Shown piece after piece: positions 1-6,354 of a stretch of DNA of 9,549 bases. The translations under genes and the position numbers were made by a program. Source of the stretch: Nitrososphaeraceae archaeon (GTDB lineage: Archaea; Thermoproteota; Nitrososphaeria; Nitrososphaerales; Nitrososphaeraceae); NCBI GenBank assembly GCA_025936955.1, contig JAICSL010000040.1, positions 1 to 9,549 on the forward strand, in the 5' to 3' direction. Within the stretch, counting starts at the first letter, position 1; each line of letters begins with the position of its first letter. The notes under the pieces are model-generated. The model was not told where the DNA came from. It saw only the letters and a program-made list of their open reading frames with translations, and did not search any database.

Positions 1-36
1 AAAAGATAAGTGAAATAAGCATATTAGGATATAGAA

Positions 37-50
37 AAGATTATAATCTT
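37..50 (+). promoter_or_regulatory. Perfect palindrome over the TATA box of the small RHH gene
   Basis: AAGATTATAATCTT is a perfect 14-bp palindrome. Its centre lies about 26 bp before the ATG at 70, where an archaeal TATA box should sit for a leaderless transcript, and its core TTATAA is TATA-like. A repressor bound here would block TBP. Ribbon-helix-helix proteins commonly bind palindromes as dimers and repress their own genes, so self-regulation is the natural inference. One palindrome of this size is expected by chance in a window this AT-rich, so the position carries the argument. Confidence 0.4.
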
Positions 51-69
51 GCAGGAATTTAATTCGGTT

Positions 70-198
70 ATGAATGATATGAAAAGAAAAACGATACCTG
101 TTTGCCTTACTCCCGCGCAGGTCCAGATAATAGAGACATATGCGAAGAGAAAACGAATGGTCACAATAAGTCAAGCGATACAACAAATACTTGAATAG
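70..198 (+). CDS. Small ribbon-helix-helix (CopG/Arc-like) DNA-binding protein
   Basis: A 42-residue protein with the length and pattern of a minimal ribbon-helix-helix regulator. Residues 7-13 (KTIPVCL) would form the beta strand that enters the DNA major groove. TPAQVQIIETYAKRKR (residues 14-29) would be helix 1, and TISQAIQQIL (residues 32-41) helix 2, with the usual Ser-x-Ala-Ile pattern at its start. Such proteins dimerise and bind short palindromes, often at their own promoter, and many are antitoxins or plasmid or virus regulators. No toxin gene follows; the next gene is convergent. ATG 70 is chosen because it fits the short N-terminus of the family and the TATA spacing; ATG 79 is an alternative. 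The assignment rests on pattern alone. Confidence 0.6.
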   Translation: MNDMKRKTIPVCLTPAQVQIIETYAKRKRMVTISQAIQQILE

Positions 199-233
199 TT
201 AGATAAAATTAATACATGCCTCATTTCGATCAG

Positions 234-239
234 TTTTTT
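234..239 (+). terminator. T-run downstream of the RHH gene
   Basis: Six consecutive T residues lie 36 bp after the stop codon of the small regulator, in the gap before the convergent HtrA gene. Archaeal RNA polymerase can terminate at short U-tracts without a hairpin, and no hairpin is evident here. This is weak evidence from position and composition only. Confidence 0.25.
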
Positions 240-292
240 ACTTAGCCTATTAATGGACTTTCCGATATATTCTCTATTATATGCTAATGCTA

Positions 293-1504
293 TTAAACTG
301 ATTCCTGTGAATTCGGGACTGCCTCGAGTGTAATATTTATTTGTCTGCTTAGTTTGTCTCGAAATACAGTTAGTCTAACAGTATCATTTACTGCTTTATA
401 CTTCTGCAGGTATAATAATATATCATCTATTTTTCTAACTACTTTATCGTCTATTCCTGTAATTATATCGCCTCTTAATCGTAGGTTCTTATCGCTACTA
501 TTGATAGACTTACTGCCTCCTCGAATTCCAACCTTTTCAGCAGGACTTCCTGACATAACGTCTACTACGAGAAATCCTCTCGGTTTTGATAAACCTACTC
601 TACTTGCAATTTCAGGTGTAATATTAATGCCCGAAACTCCAAGCCAAGGGTGTTTAAAGTATCCTTTTGTTATTAGAGAGGGAATTACCTTATTCACTAG
701 ATTAGAAGTAACTGCAAATCCAATACCTGAAAATTCACCCGTGGATGAAATAATGGCCGAGGTTATCCCGATAACCTCGCCTTCCATATTCAGTAATGGT
801 CCGCCAGAATTCCCAGGATTAATCGGTGCATCAGTCTGAAGAACATCAGCAATAGAATAAATTGATCCACTATCCTGATCATGTGTTGGAAGAATCCTCC
901 CTATGCCGCTAATAATTCCACTTGTTATAGAGCCTGATAAACCGAAAGGATTACCAATTGCTGCGACTTCTTCACCAACCCTTGATTTTGTTGAATTGCC
1001 AAGGGGCAATGGAATTAGCTTGTCCTTGGGTACATTTTCTGCATAAAGTACTGTAAGGTCAGTCAAAGTGTCTGAACCAATTACTTTAGCCCCATACATA
1101 GAACCGTCAAGGAAAACAATATTTAGATTTGTAGTACCCGCTGTTACATGATAGTTAGTAATAATGTGTGCATTATTATCATAAATGAATCCAGAGCCAA
1201 GTCTTGTATTAGAACCAATTCCTGATGAATGACTACCTAATATCTGTACAACTGATTTTTGACTATTGATGAATAATTGAGGTAAACTCATTTCGTTTGT
1301 ACCATGTGTCATGGTCGTGCCATTTTGTGTCCCAATTCTAAAGGCATCATTACTTATGAATTCAATACCATAAAGATCTAAAAAGGATTGTAATTTTCTA
1401 GACAATAGATATAAGGTATCTATGTGACGGTCAGAGTACAAAAAAAACGATGTCCAGATAGCAATTATAATGACACTAATTAGTATAATTACAATCGTTC
1501 TCAT
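293..1504 (-). CDS. htrA: Membrane-anchored HtrA/DegP-family serine protease with one PDZ domain (copy 1)
   Basis: A 403-residue trypsin-fold protease of the HtrA (S1C) family, which degrades or refolds damaged proteins outside the membrane. Residues 3-24 form one hydrophobic N-terminal segment, followed by charged residues, so the enzyme is probably tethered with its body outside. The catalytic triad is intact: His119 in TNYHV, Asp149 in TDLTVL and Ser233 in GNSGGP. The oxyanion-loop region GNPFGLSGSIT is also conserved. A single PDZ domain spans about residues 285-395, beginning at HPWLGV, which gives the DegS-like layout of anchor, protease and one PDZ. It is a clear paralogue of the protease at 6355-7707. 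The PII gene lies upstream on the same strand, 163 bp away, too far to assume co-transcription. Family and catalytic competence are well supported; substrates are unknown. Confidence 0.95.
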   Translation of the reverse strand: MRTIVIILISVIIIAIWTSFFLYSDRHIDTLYLLSRKLQSFLDLYGIEFISNDAFRIGTQNGTTMTHGTNEMSLPQLFINSQKSVVQILGSHSSGIGSNTRLGSGFIYDNNAHIITNYHVTAGTTNLNIVFLDGSMYGAKVIGSDTLTDLTVLYAENVPKDKLIPLPLGNSTKSRVGEEVAAIGNPFGLSGSITSGIISGIGRILPTHDQDSGSIYSIADVLQTDAPINPGNSGGPLLNMEGEVIGITSAIISSTGEFSGIGFAVTSNLVNKVIPSLITKGYFKHPWLGVSGINITPEIASRVGLSKPRGFLVVDVMSGSPAEKVGIRGGSKSINSSDKNLRLRGDIITGIDDKVVRKIDDILLYLQKYKAVNDTVRLTVFRDKLSRQINITLEAVPNSQESV

Positions 1505-1601
1505 TAACCATCTTGCCTTTTTTTAGATATCATTAATACTTTTTTGCTATTTGCGATTTTCCGTAAATCAATAAACTTCTCGCTGGTATTCAAGTTTTAT
1601 T

Positions 1602-1617
1602 CAGTTCTATAAAACTG
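1602..1617 (-). promoter_or_regulatory. Possible promoter of HtrA copy 1 within a short inverted repeat
   Basis: Read on the minus strand, TTTTATAG (about 1608-1614) resembles a TATA box and would start transcription near 1585, giving a leader of about 80 nt before the ATG at 1504. It lies inside the inverted repeat CAGTT-(6 nt)-AACTG. Other AT-rich stretches in this 163-bp gap are nearly as good, so the choice is tentative. Confidence 0.2.
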
Positions 1618-1667
1618 TACTAGGCGAAGATAACTTAAATTTGATACAGACCTTTTTTATATTAGAT

Positions 1668-2012
1668 TCAGATTGCAGATTCTCCACGAGTATTCGATCC
1701 GATGTCTATTGCATCTGATACTTCTGATACAAAGATTTTTCCTTCACCAGCAAGTCCTGTGCTTGTACTATTAATAATTTTATCTACAGCCTTATCCACG
1801 ATTGAATCTTTTACTATTAGTACGATTGTTGCATTTACGTTGAATTCAGGACGGTACGTAGAAGTACCTCTTCCAGATTGAATTTCAGGAGTAGGAATTT
1901 GTCCTCTACCTTTTGAGTCATAATAAGTTAAACCACCCAGATTTAATTCTTTCAAGGCCTCAAATACACTTTCTAGCCTTGACTGAGGAATTATAGCTTC
2001 AATTTTCTTCAT
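1668..2012 (-). CDS. PII-family nitrogen/energy signalling protein (GlnB/GlnK-like)
   Basis: The 114-residue length and N-terminus MKKIEAII are typical of PII trimers, which bind ATP/ADP and 2-oxoglutarate and control nitrogen transporters and enzymes. The T-loop region spans about residues 37-55, carries a Gln at 38 near the canonical Gln39, and is about two residues longer than the E. coli loop. Tyr53 lines up with the uridylylated Tyr51 of enterobacterial GlnB. The nucleotide-binding stretch TGLAGEGKIFV (85-95) is clear, with Lys92 at the position of Lys90. The two C-terminal arginines that contact ATP in E. coli PII (101 and 103) align with Asp103 and Gly105 in the segment DIGSNTRGESAI. 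I believe this variant occurs in other archaeal PII proteins, but that is recollection. No ammonium transporter or glutamine synthetase gene is adjacent. Confidence 0.92.
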   Translation of the reverse strand: MKKIEAIIPQSRLESVFEALKELNLGGLTYYDSKGRGQIPTPEIQSGRGTSTYRPEFNVNATIVLIVKDSIVDKAVDKIINSTSTGLAGEGKIFVSEVSDAIDIGSNTRGESAI

Positions 2013-2349
2013 ACTTCCGATACAAAAACATACAGCCTGCTTTTATTAAAATATTATGTAATGCATACTTACAGTATCTCGTTCTAAGTTATATAAGTAT
2101 AATTTGATACGCCTAGATTCGGACAAATCCATAAACTCGCCAAAATGTTTGATCATAAATTTAGGCCAATCATGGTTACCTATACTTCGAAAAGCAAAAG
2201 AATAGTAATGAGTCTAAAAAAGGTTTTCCATCATATGAATCTGATTTTATTCATTTTTACTAGGTCGATATTCTCAGCCAACTCAAATTTGAAATGGTAT
2301 GATCAAAACTGAGGAATCAAGGTATTACTTTGAAAATTGAAATAATATT
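2013..2349. other. 337-bp gap with a two-way TATA-like element and a doubtful small ORF
   Basis: Between the PII and SRPBCC genes, TTATATAAGTATAA (2089-2102) is TATA-like on both strands. On the minus strand it could start the PII transcript near 2068. A nearer minus-strand TATA-like element, TTTAATAAA at about 2042-2050, lies some 33 bp before the PII ATG. On the plus strand the same site could start a transcript near 2120, followed by a 55-codon ORF from ATG 2145 to stop 2310-2312. That ORF encodes a basic peptide with a hydrophobic stretch (LILFIF) and no family I recognise, and could easily be chance. No strong structure or repeat is visible otherwise. Confidence 0.3.
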
Positions 2350-2787
2350 TCAGGCTGCCTCTTCAACCCTTTTTTTCAATGCGTAATTCATTTTTTCGAA
2401 GCTTTGACGAATATCGTTCTCCATACGATGAGTTGTAAACCAAACCATAAATCCAGTAAAGATTTCTTTATGAACAAACTGCACACGATTTGTTCCGAGG
2501 GTTTCTATTGTAAAAATACGTTGTCCGTCAAAAACTCCTGGTATGAGGGATTTTCCAGACCAACACAGCTCGTGATTCAAATCAACTTTCGTTATCGTAG
2601 GACTATAGATCCTAATCTTTCCGTGTGAAGTTCGAATATGTATTTTTAGTGTTGTCCCTACCGTAGGCGTTCCATTTACTGTCAATATAAATGGGTTCCA
2701 TTGTTGAAATTTAGAAAAGTCTGTGAGTACGGCCCAAACCCGTTCAGCAGAACCGTCGATTTCGATCTCGGTTCGTATCTCTCTCAA
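2350..2787 (-). CDS. SRPBCC-fold (START/polyketide cyclase-like) ligand-binding protein
   Basis: A 145-residue single-domain protein of the SRPBCC superfamily, whose helix-grip fold encloses a hydrophobic pocket for lipids or other small ligands. The opening strand IRTEIEIDGSAERVWAVLTD and the motif FSKFQQWNPFI (residues 24-34) are the usual hallmarks. They are followed by alternating strands and a long C-terminal helix (about residues 120-143). Ligand and role cannot be read from the sequence. The start is TTG at 2785-2787: reading upstream in frame, a stop is met at 2809-2811 with no ATG, and the next in-frame ATG would remove most of the domain. It lies between genes on opposite strands, divergent from the response regulator, and is probably transcribed alone. 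Confidence 0.85.
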   Translation of the reverse strand: MREIRTEIEIDGSAERVWAVLTDFSKFQQWNPFILTVNGTPTVGTTLKIHIRTSHGKIRIYSPTITKVDLNHELCWSGKSLIPGVFDGQRIFTIETLGTNRVQFVHKEIFTGFMVWFTTHRMENDIRQSFEKMNYALKKRVEEAA

Positions 2788-2974
2788 TATCTCTCTTTTG
2801 TTGAGTTCCTAGATTCTCATCCTTTAAACCTTTTGCTATTGGTAAGTATAGGATACTACGTTGCCCAGAGTTCGATGAATGGCACACAATAACCAGAATG
2901 GTCGTATTTCTCCTAGGTATTTCTATAGTATCGAGCACCCATATTATAAAAACAATCAGAGAAGATGTATTCCT

Positions 2975-2985
2975 CATATAAAAAA
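2975..2985 (+). promoter_or_regulatory. TATA-like box upstream of the response regulator
   Basis: CATATAAAAAA matches the archaeal TATA pattern and would start transcription near 3006, leaving a leader of about 50 nt. A second element, TTTATAAG at about 3039-3046, is too close to the start codon to act as its TATA box. Confidence 0.35.
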
Positions 2986-3054
2986 GGAAATATGATTAAG
3001 TATCGAGAACAACCCTTACATACTAATGGAATAGTGTATTTATAAGAAGGACGA

Positions 3055-3432
3055 TTGAAGGGAAGAATTTTGATTGTAGACGATGAGCCTGATATCACAA
3101 TAGCCTTTAAATTAGGTTTGGAAAGTAGTGGATTTGAAACCGATACGTATAATGATCCCTTAGAAGCATTGTCTAATTTCAAAGCTGGCGCCTACGATCT
3201 GCTTTTGCTGGATATCAAAATGCCAAATATGACAGGTTTCGAGTTGTTTCAGAGAATTCAAATGATCGACGATAAAGTCAAAGTCTGTTTTGTCACTGCG
3301 TTTGAGGTATATTATGAAGCATTAAAAGAAGTCTTTCCAACAATTGAAGATGAATGCTTTATCCAAAAACCTATTAAGATACAGGAACTGACCAGTCGAA
3401 TAGAAGACAGACTTGCTCCGAGCACAAATTAA
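3055..3432 (+). CDS. Stand-alone receiver-domain response regulator (CheY-like)
   Basis: A 125-residue protein consisting only of a receiver domain, so it must act through protein partners rather than by binding DNA. All phosphotransfer residues are present: the acidic pair Asp9-Asp10 in IVDDEPD, the phospho-acceptor Asp53 in LLDIKMP, Thr81 in VTAFE and Lys105 in QKPI. It should therefore be phosphorylated by a histidine kinase, but none is encoded in this window. The start is TTG at 3055. A purine-rich AAGAAGG ends 4 bp before it, unusually close for a Shine-Dalgarno sequence. It converges with the KaiC-cyclase gene, separated by 145 bp in which I see no clear terminator. A partnership with that gene is possible but only inferred from proximity. 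Confidence 0.93.
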   Translation: MKGRILIVDDEPDITIAFKLGLESSGFETDTYNDPLEALSNFKAGAYDLLLLDIKMPNMTGFELFQRIQMIDDKVKVCFVTAFEVYYEALKEVFPTIEDECFIQKPIKIQELTSRIEDRLAPSTN

Positions 3433-3577
3433 ACTATAATATATCCTAATACATAAAAGTCATACACCTTTATCTAAATACGTTTGTCACTCCATAACTT
3501 ACATTAGAGAACACCGATATTTTGCGATAGCCATTAGAATCAAAAAAGTCTTTAAATTGTTAGTTGATGAGTCAATC

Positions 3578-5107
3578 TTATTCGCCCGCAATAGAATTCT
3601 TTCTCGTAATATACTCAGATACTCTTACAGGAATTTTTGAGTTTCCAAAATCCTGAGAATAGGCAGAATATAATTTTACCGTCTGTCCATGTTTAATTTG
3701 ATAATCCGCGATAGGGTTAATAATTATCCTGTACTCATCCTTGAGAGTAATTAATTCTCGAGCCAATGTATCAGCGAGCAATATATGTAGATTATCTCCC
3801 ATATCCATGACTCGACGCGCTAAGATAATGCCCGGTCCCCACACATTTTGATTATTATTTATATCGTTAACTATGAACACTGGCCCCGAGCTTAAACCGA
3901 TTCTTACACCAATTTCAATCGCATCACCAGACTTATTGTAATTTGAGTTATATTTTCGAAGCTCCCGATGCAATTGCATGCTAAGCTGCAATGGTAATTC
4001 TGGATTTAACAGAAATCCTATTGCCATTCCATCACCAGTTGGTAATACAATTTTCTTATCCCGGGGTGTTTTTCTGAAAGCGTCGCAGATACTGATAAGA
4101 TTGTTCAGAACTTCTATCTTTTCTATCTGCTTCTTGACCGACAATAAAGGGTCAGATAGACCAACTATATCTATGAAGAAAAAGTTTACACTAGTTATTT
4201 CAGATGGTAATCCGATTTCTGATACATTAGCACCATAGACTCCTACAAGTTTTCTATACGTATCTATACATGTTTCAGTGTCAAAGGAGAATTCAGAATA
4301 TATAATCGGACTTCCTTTTATTGCCCTTCCACATAACATGCACTTTAAATTTGATTGATTGTCGAATACAATACTTCCATCTTTGGCCATTGTAAAATTA
4401 ATCCATGAAGGGTTATGGTGTATGCCTTTAATTGAAAGTAATCTTATACTCCTATTTAGAGATCCATATTGGTCTTCGAGCTTCATTTCCATGGTACCGT
4501 CTAAGATAGAGCCCAGAGTACTAGCTATAAAATCATTTGAAGTAGGTAAAGTTAATGTGAAGATCGCAGCTGCTTCATATTCCTTTAAAAGGAAGGACAA
4601 CTCTGTGACAAATTGTAGTACTGCATTTTCTCCGAAGACCAATATTAGATGTGTTAATGAATCTATGACCAATCTAAACTCACTAATCCTAGATGAGTCA
4701 TAAGCTCTACCAACAATTTCTTGCCTCATGTCATTGATGGCTTTTATGTTAGAACGAATTTCTTCTAATGCTGAATATAATTTGTTTATTAGTTCTGATT
4801 CTCTGTTCCTATGGTGCGATAAGGATATAGATTCATTACTATTGGATGCATGACTAAAAAGATATGGATTTATTAATCTAGAATTTTGAAGAACTTTTGA
4901 TGTCTCTATATTATTAAACATACTTCTAAATTGCTTTTCGCTCACGCTAGAACTAAGATATATGCAATAGTCTCCTTTTAACAGTCCCTCTACAAAGAAT
5001 TGTTTGCAGTACATGCTTTTACCGACTCCTGCTGGCCCGGTAAGAAGAAGCAAGCTGTTAGGTAAAGTTCCTTTGTCTAATAAATCAGAGATACCAGGAA
5101 TTTGCAT
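3578..5107 (-). CDS. KaiC/RAD55-like ATPase fused to a zinc knuckle and a class III nucleotide-cyclase-like domain
   Basis: A 509-residue, apparently soluble, three-part signalling protein. Residues 1-245 form a RecA-fold KaiC/RAD55-like ATPase, with Walker A GPAGVGKS (24-31) and Walker B FRLVIDS (144-150, Asp149), separated by a helical insertion (about 100-130). Residues 256-280 form a probable zinc site (C256-x2-C259, then C280); a fourth ligand is not obvious. Residues 305-485 resemble a class III adenylate/guanylate cyclase. Metal-binding aspartates are present at Asp313 (FIDIVG) and Asp359 (TGDGMAIGF), and IGVRIGLSSGPV and NVWG follow. In the usual N-x3-A-x-R motif (here GPGIILARR), the catalytic Asn is Ile428, while Arg432 remains. 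The position of the adenine-selecting Lys appears to be Leu355. The domain may thus be a sensor, a weak enzyme or an enzyme of altered specificity. It follows the ParA gene by 46 bp on the same strand. Confidence 0.88.
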   Translation of the reverse strand: MQIPGISDLLDKGTLPNSLLLLTGPAGVGKSMYCKQFFVEGLLKGDYCIYLSSSVSEKQFRSMFNNIETSKVLQNSRLINPYLFSHASNSNESISLSHHRNRESELINKLYSALEEIRSNIKAINDMRQEIVGRAYDSSRISEFRLVIDSLTHLILVFGENAVLQFVTELSFLLKEYEAAAIFTLTLPTSNDFIASTLGSILDGTMEMKLEDQYGSLNRSIRLLSIKGIHHNPSWINFTMAKDGSIVFDNQSNLKCMLCGRAIKGSPIIYSEFSFDTETCIDTYRKLVGVYGANVSEIGLPSEITSVNFFFIDIVGLSDPLLSVKKQIEKIEVLNNLISICDAFRKTPRDKKIVLPTGDGMAIGFLLNPELPLQLSMQLHRELRKYNSNYNKSGDAIEIGVRIGLSSGPVFIVNDINNNQNVWGPGIILARRVMDMGDNLHILLADTLARELITLKDEYRIIINPIADYQIKHGQTVKLYSAYSQDFGNSKIPVRVSEYITRKNSIAGE

Positions 5108-5144
5108 TAAATAAAAACAAGCACTGCGGATCTATTTGTAGGTA

Positions 5145-5153
5145 CCTATATAC
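5145..5153 (-). promoter_or_regulatory. Possible internal promoter for the KaiC-cyclase gene
   Basis: On the minus strand, GTATATAGG lies just after the ParA stop codon and about 42 bp before the KaiC-cyclase ATG. It would give a leader of about 15 nt. The gene might therefore be transcribed alone as well as by read-through from the ParA gene. Confidence 0.35.
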
Positions 5154-6083
5154 TTATTTAACTGTGGTCTTCATTCTATTCGCAGATTCTATTAGACAAG
5201 AGATTTGTTTTGCAAAAGGATGCTCTGGATGTTGCAATGAAGTTAGAAATTCTTTTCTACTGAATTGAATATCACAATAACAAGGAATAGCAGAAATCAC
5301 CTCCATTCTAGTTTTATCGGAAAGCATAGTAACAACGTCATATTCATCCTGTTGTTCGAAAAGAATGTTTGATTTGTTATTTTGTCTGGATACAGATGAA
5401 TGTATATTATCAATGGAACGCATTGTGTCAGAAGTATGTGGAACACAATAGCCCGCCACCTTATTTAATATAAGGTATGATTTTGCACCAAATTTCGTAA
5501 AAGAGCTGTAGATTTCTTCTGCCATTTTCCTTGTTCCATCGATATCAAGATCACCCATTTTTAGAGTCAAAAAAAGTGTATCTGCAACTGCTAATGAATT
5601 TATCGACCAATATCGAATTCCTGGGCTTGTGTCAATCACTATGTAATCAGTATCATAGCTAGAGAGCAGCTGCTCGCGTAAAAGTATGAACTTTCGAAGT
5701 AGATTTATCTTCGAATTGTCTTGTTTTCCACCTCCGCTTTCAAGTTTGTAAATCTCTTCTTTCTTAGCATTGCAAAGTCCAATCCACAATTTTCCATGGT
5801 GCGCCTTGGAATTGTTTGTTTTATCATCACCGTTATCAAACCTTTGGACAAGGTTAGTGACATCCATCATAATATCATCCACATCTGCATTTCCAAACAG
5901 AAAATCATTAATCCATTTTTTTGGTTCGGTCCCAAAATATGCCTGGAGGCTCGGAGCATATACATCAAGATCGAGTAACGATACTCGGTACCCTTTTTTC
6001 GCGAGTAAAGCAGCAAAATTGGCGCTTATAGTTGTCTTTCCGGTACCTCCTTTATATGAGTGAAAAACAACGCAACTTGCCAT
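5154..6083 (-). CDS. ParA/MinD-family P-loop ATPase
   Basis: A 309-residue ATPase of the ParA/MinD (SIMIBI) class, whose members form ATP-dependent dimers and position plasmids, chromosomes, division sites or signalling arrays. The deviant Walker A motif KGGTGKTT (11-18) has the signature first lysine. Walker A-prime is LLDLDVYAPS (37-46), and Walker B is YIVIDTSPG (147-155, Asp151). A polar, charged insertion of about 45 residues (80-125) is larger than in most members. There is no obvious MinD-type C-terminal amphipathic membrane helix. No ParB-like gene or clustered parS-like repeats are visible, which argues against a simple partition locus. The gene shares its strand with the KaiC-cyclase fusion 46 bp downstream and is divergent from HtrA copy 2. 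The start fits the TATA spacing and the conserved N-terminus. Confidence 0.93.
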   Translation of the reverse strand: MASCVVFHSYKGGTGKTTISANFAALLAKKGYRVSLLDLDVYAPSLQAYFGTEPKKWINDFLFGNADVDDIMMDVTNLVQRFDNGDDKTNNSKAHHGKLWIGLCNAKKEEIYKLESGGGKQDNSKINLLRKFILLREQLLSSYDTDYIVIDTSPGIRYWSINSLAVADTLFLTLKMGDLDIDGTRKMAEEIYSSFTKFGAKSYLILNKVAGYCVPHTSDTMRSIDNIHSSVSRQNNKSNILFEQQDEYDVVTMLSDKTRMEVISAIPCYCDIQFSRKEFLTSLQHPEHPFAKQISCLIESANRMKTTVK

Positions 6084-6105
6084 TCAACCTACTTGAGGGA
6101 TTCAG

Positions 6106-6114
6106 TTATATATA
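6106..6114 (-). promoter_or_regulatory. TATA box of the ParA gene (leaderless)
   Basis: On the minus strand, TATATATAA is centred about 27 bp before the ParA ATG. This is the spacing expected when transcription begins at or within a base or two of the start codon. It is the clearest core promoter in the window, and no Shine-Dalgarno sequence is needed or seen. Confidence 0.6.
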
Positions 6115-6181
6115 GGATTTCGTTAGCTGCTTATATTAAAATTTAAAAAAGTTATCTTGCAGGACTCGATAGAATTGAGCA

Positions 6182-6206
6182 GGAATAATATTCCAGTCTT
6201 ATATAA
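6182..6206 (+). promoter_or_regulatory. Palindrome followed by a TATA box, candidate HtrA copy 2 promoter
   Basis: GGAATA-A-TATTCC (6182-6194) is a perfect 6+1+6 palindrome. Four bases later comes CTTATATAA (6198-6206), a good TATA box, so the palindrome lies where a BRE or an operator would sit. Transcription would start near 6230, giving a leader of about 125 nt before the HtrA ATG. The TATA element also reads on the minus strand, so direction is uncertain. Confidence 0.35.
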
Positions 6207-6336
6207 TTAAAAAAGATCTAAAAGAAAAGATGTTATTGCAATTTATGTAATAGTATCGAAAATCGAGTAATAAAGAATAAAATGTAAAGTATCAAAACTT
6301 TGTGAAAGTGACTTCCAAGCGTTCTTCTTATCTAGG

Positions 6337-6354
6337 GTTTGTTAAGCGACAAAC
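6337..6354 (+). promoter_or_regulatory. Hairpin directly abutting the HtrA copy 2 start codon
   Basis: GTTTGT-TAAGCG-ACAAAC forms a perfect 6-bp stem with a 6-nt loop, and the next three bases are the ATG of the HtrA gene. There is no Shine-Dalgarno sequence nearby. If the transcript has a leader, this stem could hinder initiation; if the transcript is leaderless, the repeat could be a DNA operator at the start site. Confidence 0.35.

Noticed and set aside
46..56. ATCTTGCAGGA occurs here and again at 6154-6164
   Set aside because: An 11-base match between two AT-rich intergenic regions, with no shared flanks or position relative to genes, is most likely chance.
354..839. 161-codon plus-strand ORF antisense to HtrA copy 1
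   Set aside because: It is the antisense reading of a strongly conserved protease gene and has no coherent domain of its own. The same reasoning excludes the antisense ORFs at 3978-4238, 4359-4703, 5721-6063, 7317-7529 and 8274-8648.
2145..2312. 55-codon plus-strand ORF between the PII and SRPBCC genes, with a TATA-like element about 50 bp upstream
   Set aside because: No recognisable family, no Shine-Dalgarno sequence, and the TATA spacing is not leaderless. ORFs this short are common in AT-rich gaps. It is mentioned in the gap entry but not called as a gene.
2744..2977. 77-codon minus-strand ORF with a hydrophobic start, overlapping the 5-prime end of the SRPBCC gene in another frame
   Set aside because: Its second half lies antiparallel in frame to clearly conserved SRPBCC codons, its composition there (Arg/Asp repeats) is typical of an out-of-frame reading, and no family fits.
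2898..2981. 27-codon hydrophobic ORF ahead of the response regulator
   Set aside because: Too short, and its stop overlaps the likely TATA box of the response regulator.
5154..6083. Possibility that the ParA gene marks a plasmid or chromosome partition locus
   Set aside because: There is no ParB-like gene and no repeated palindromes like parS. The neighbour is a signalling fusion protein instead.
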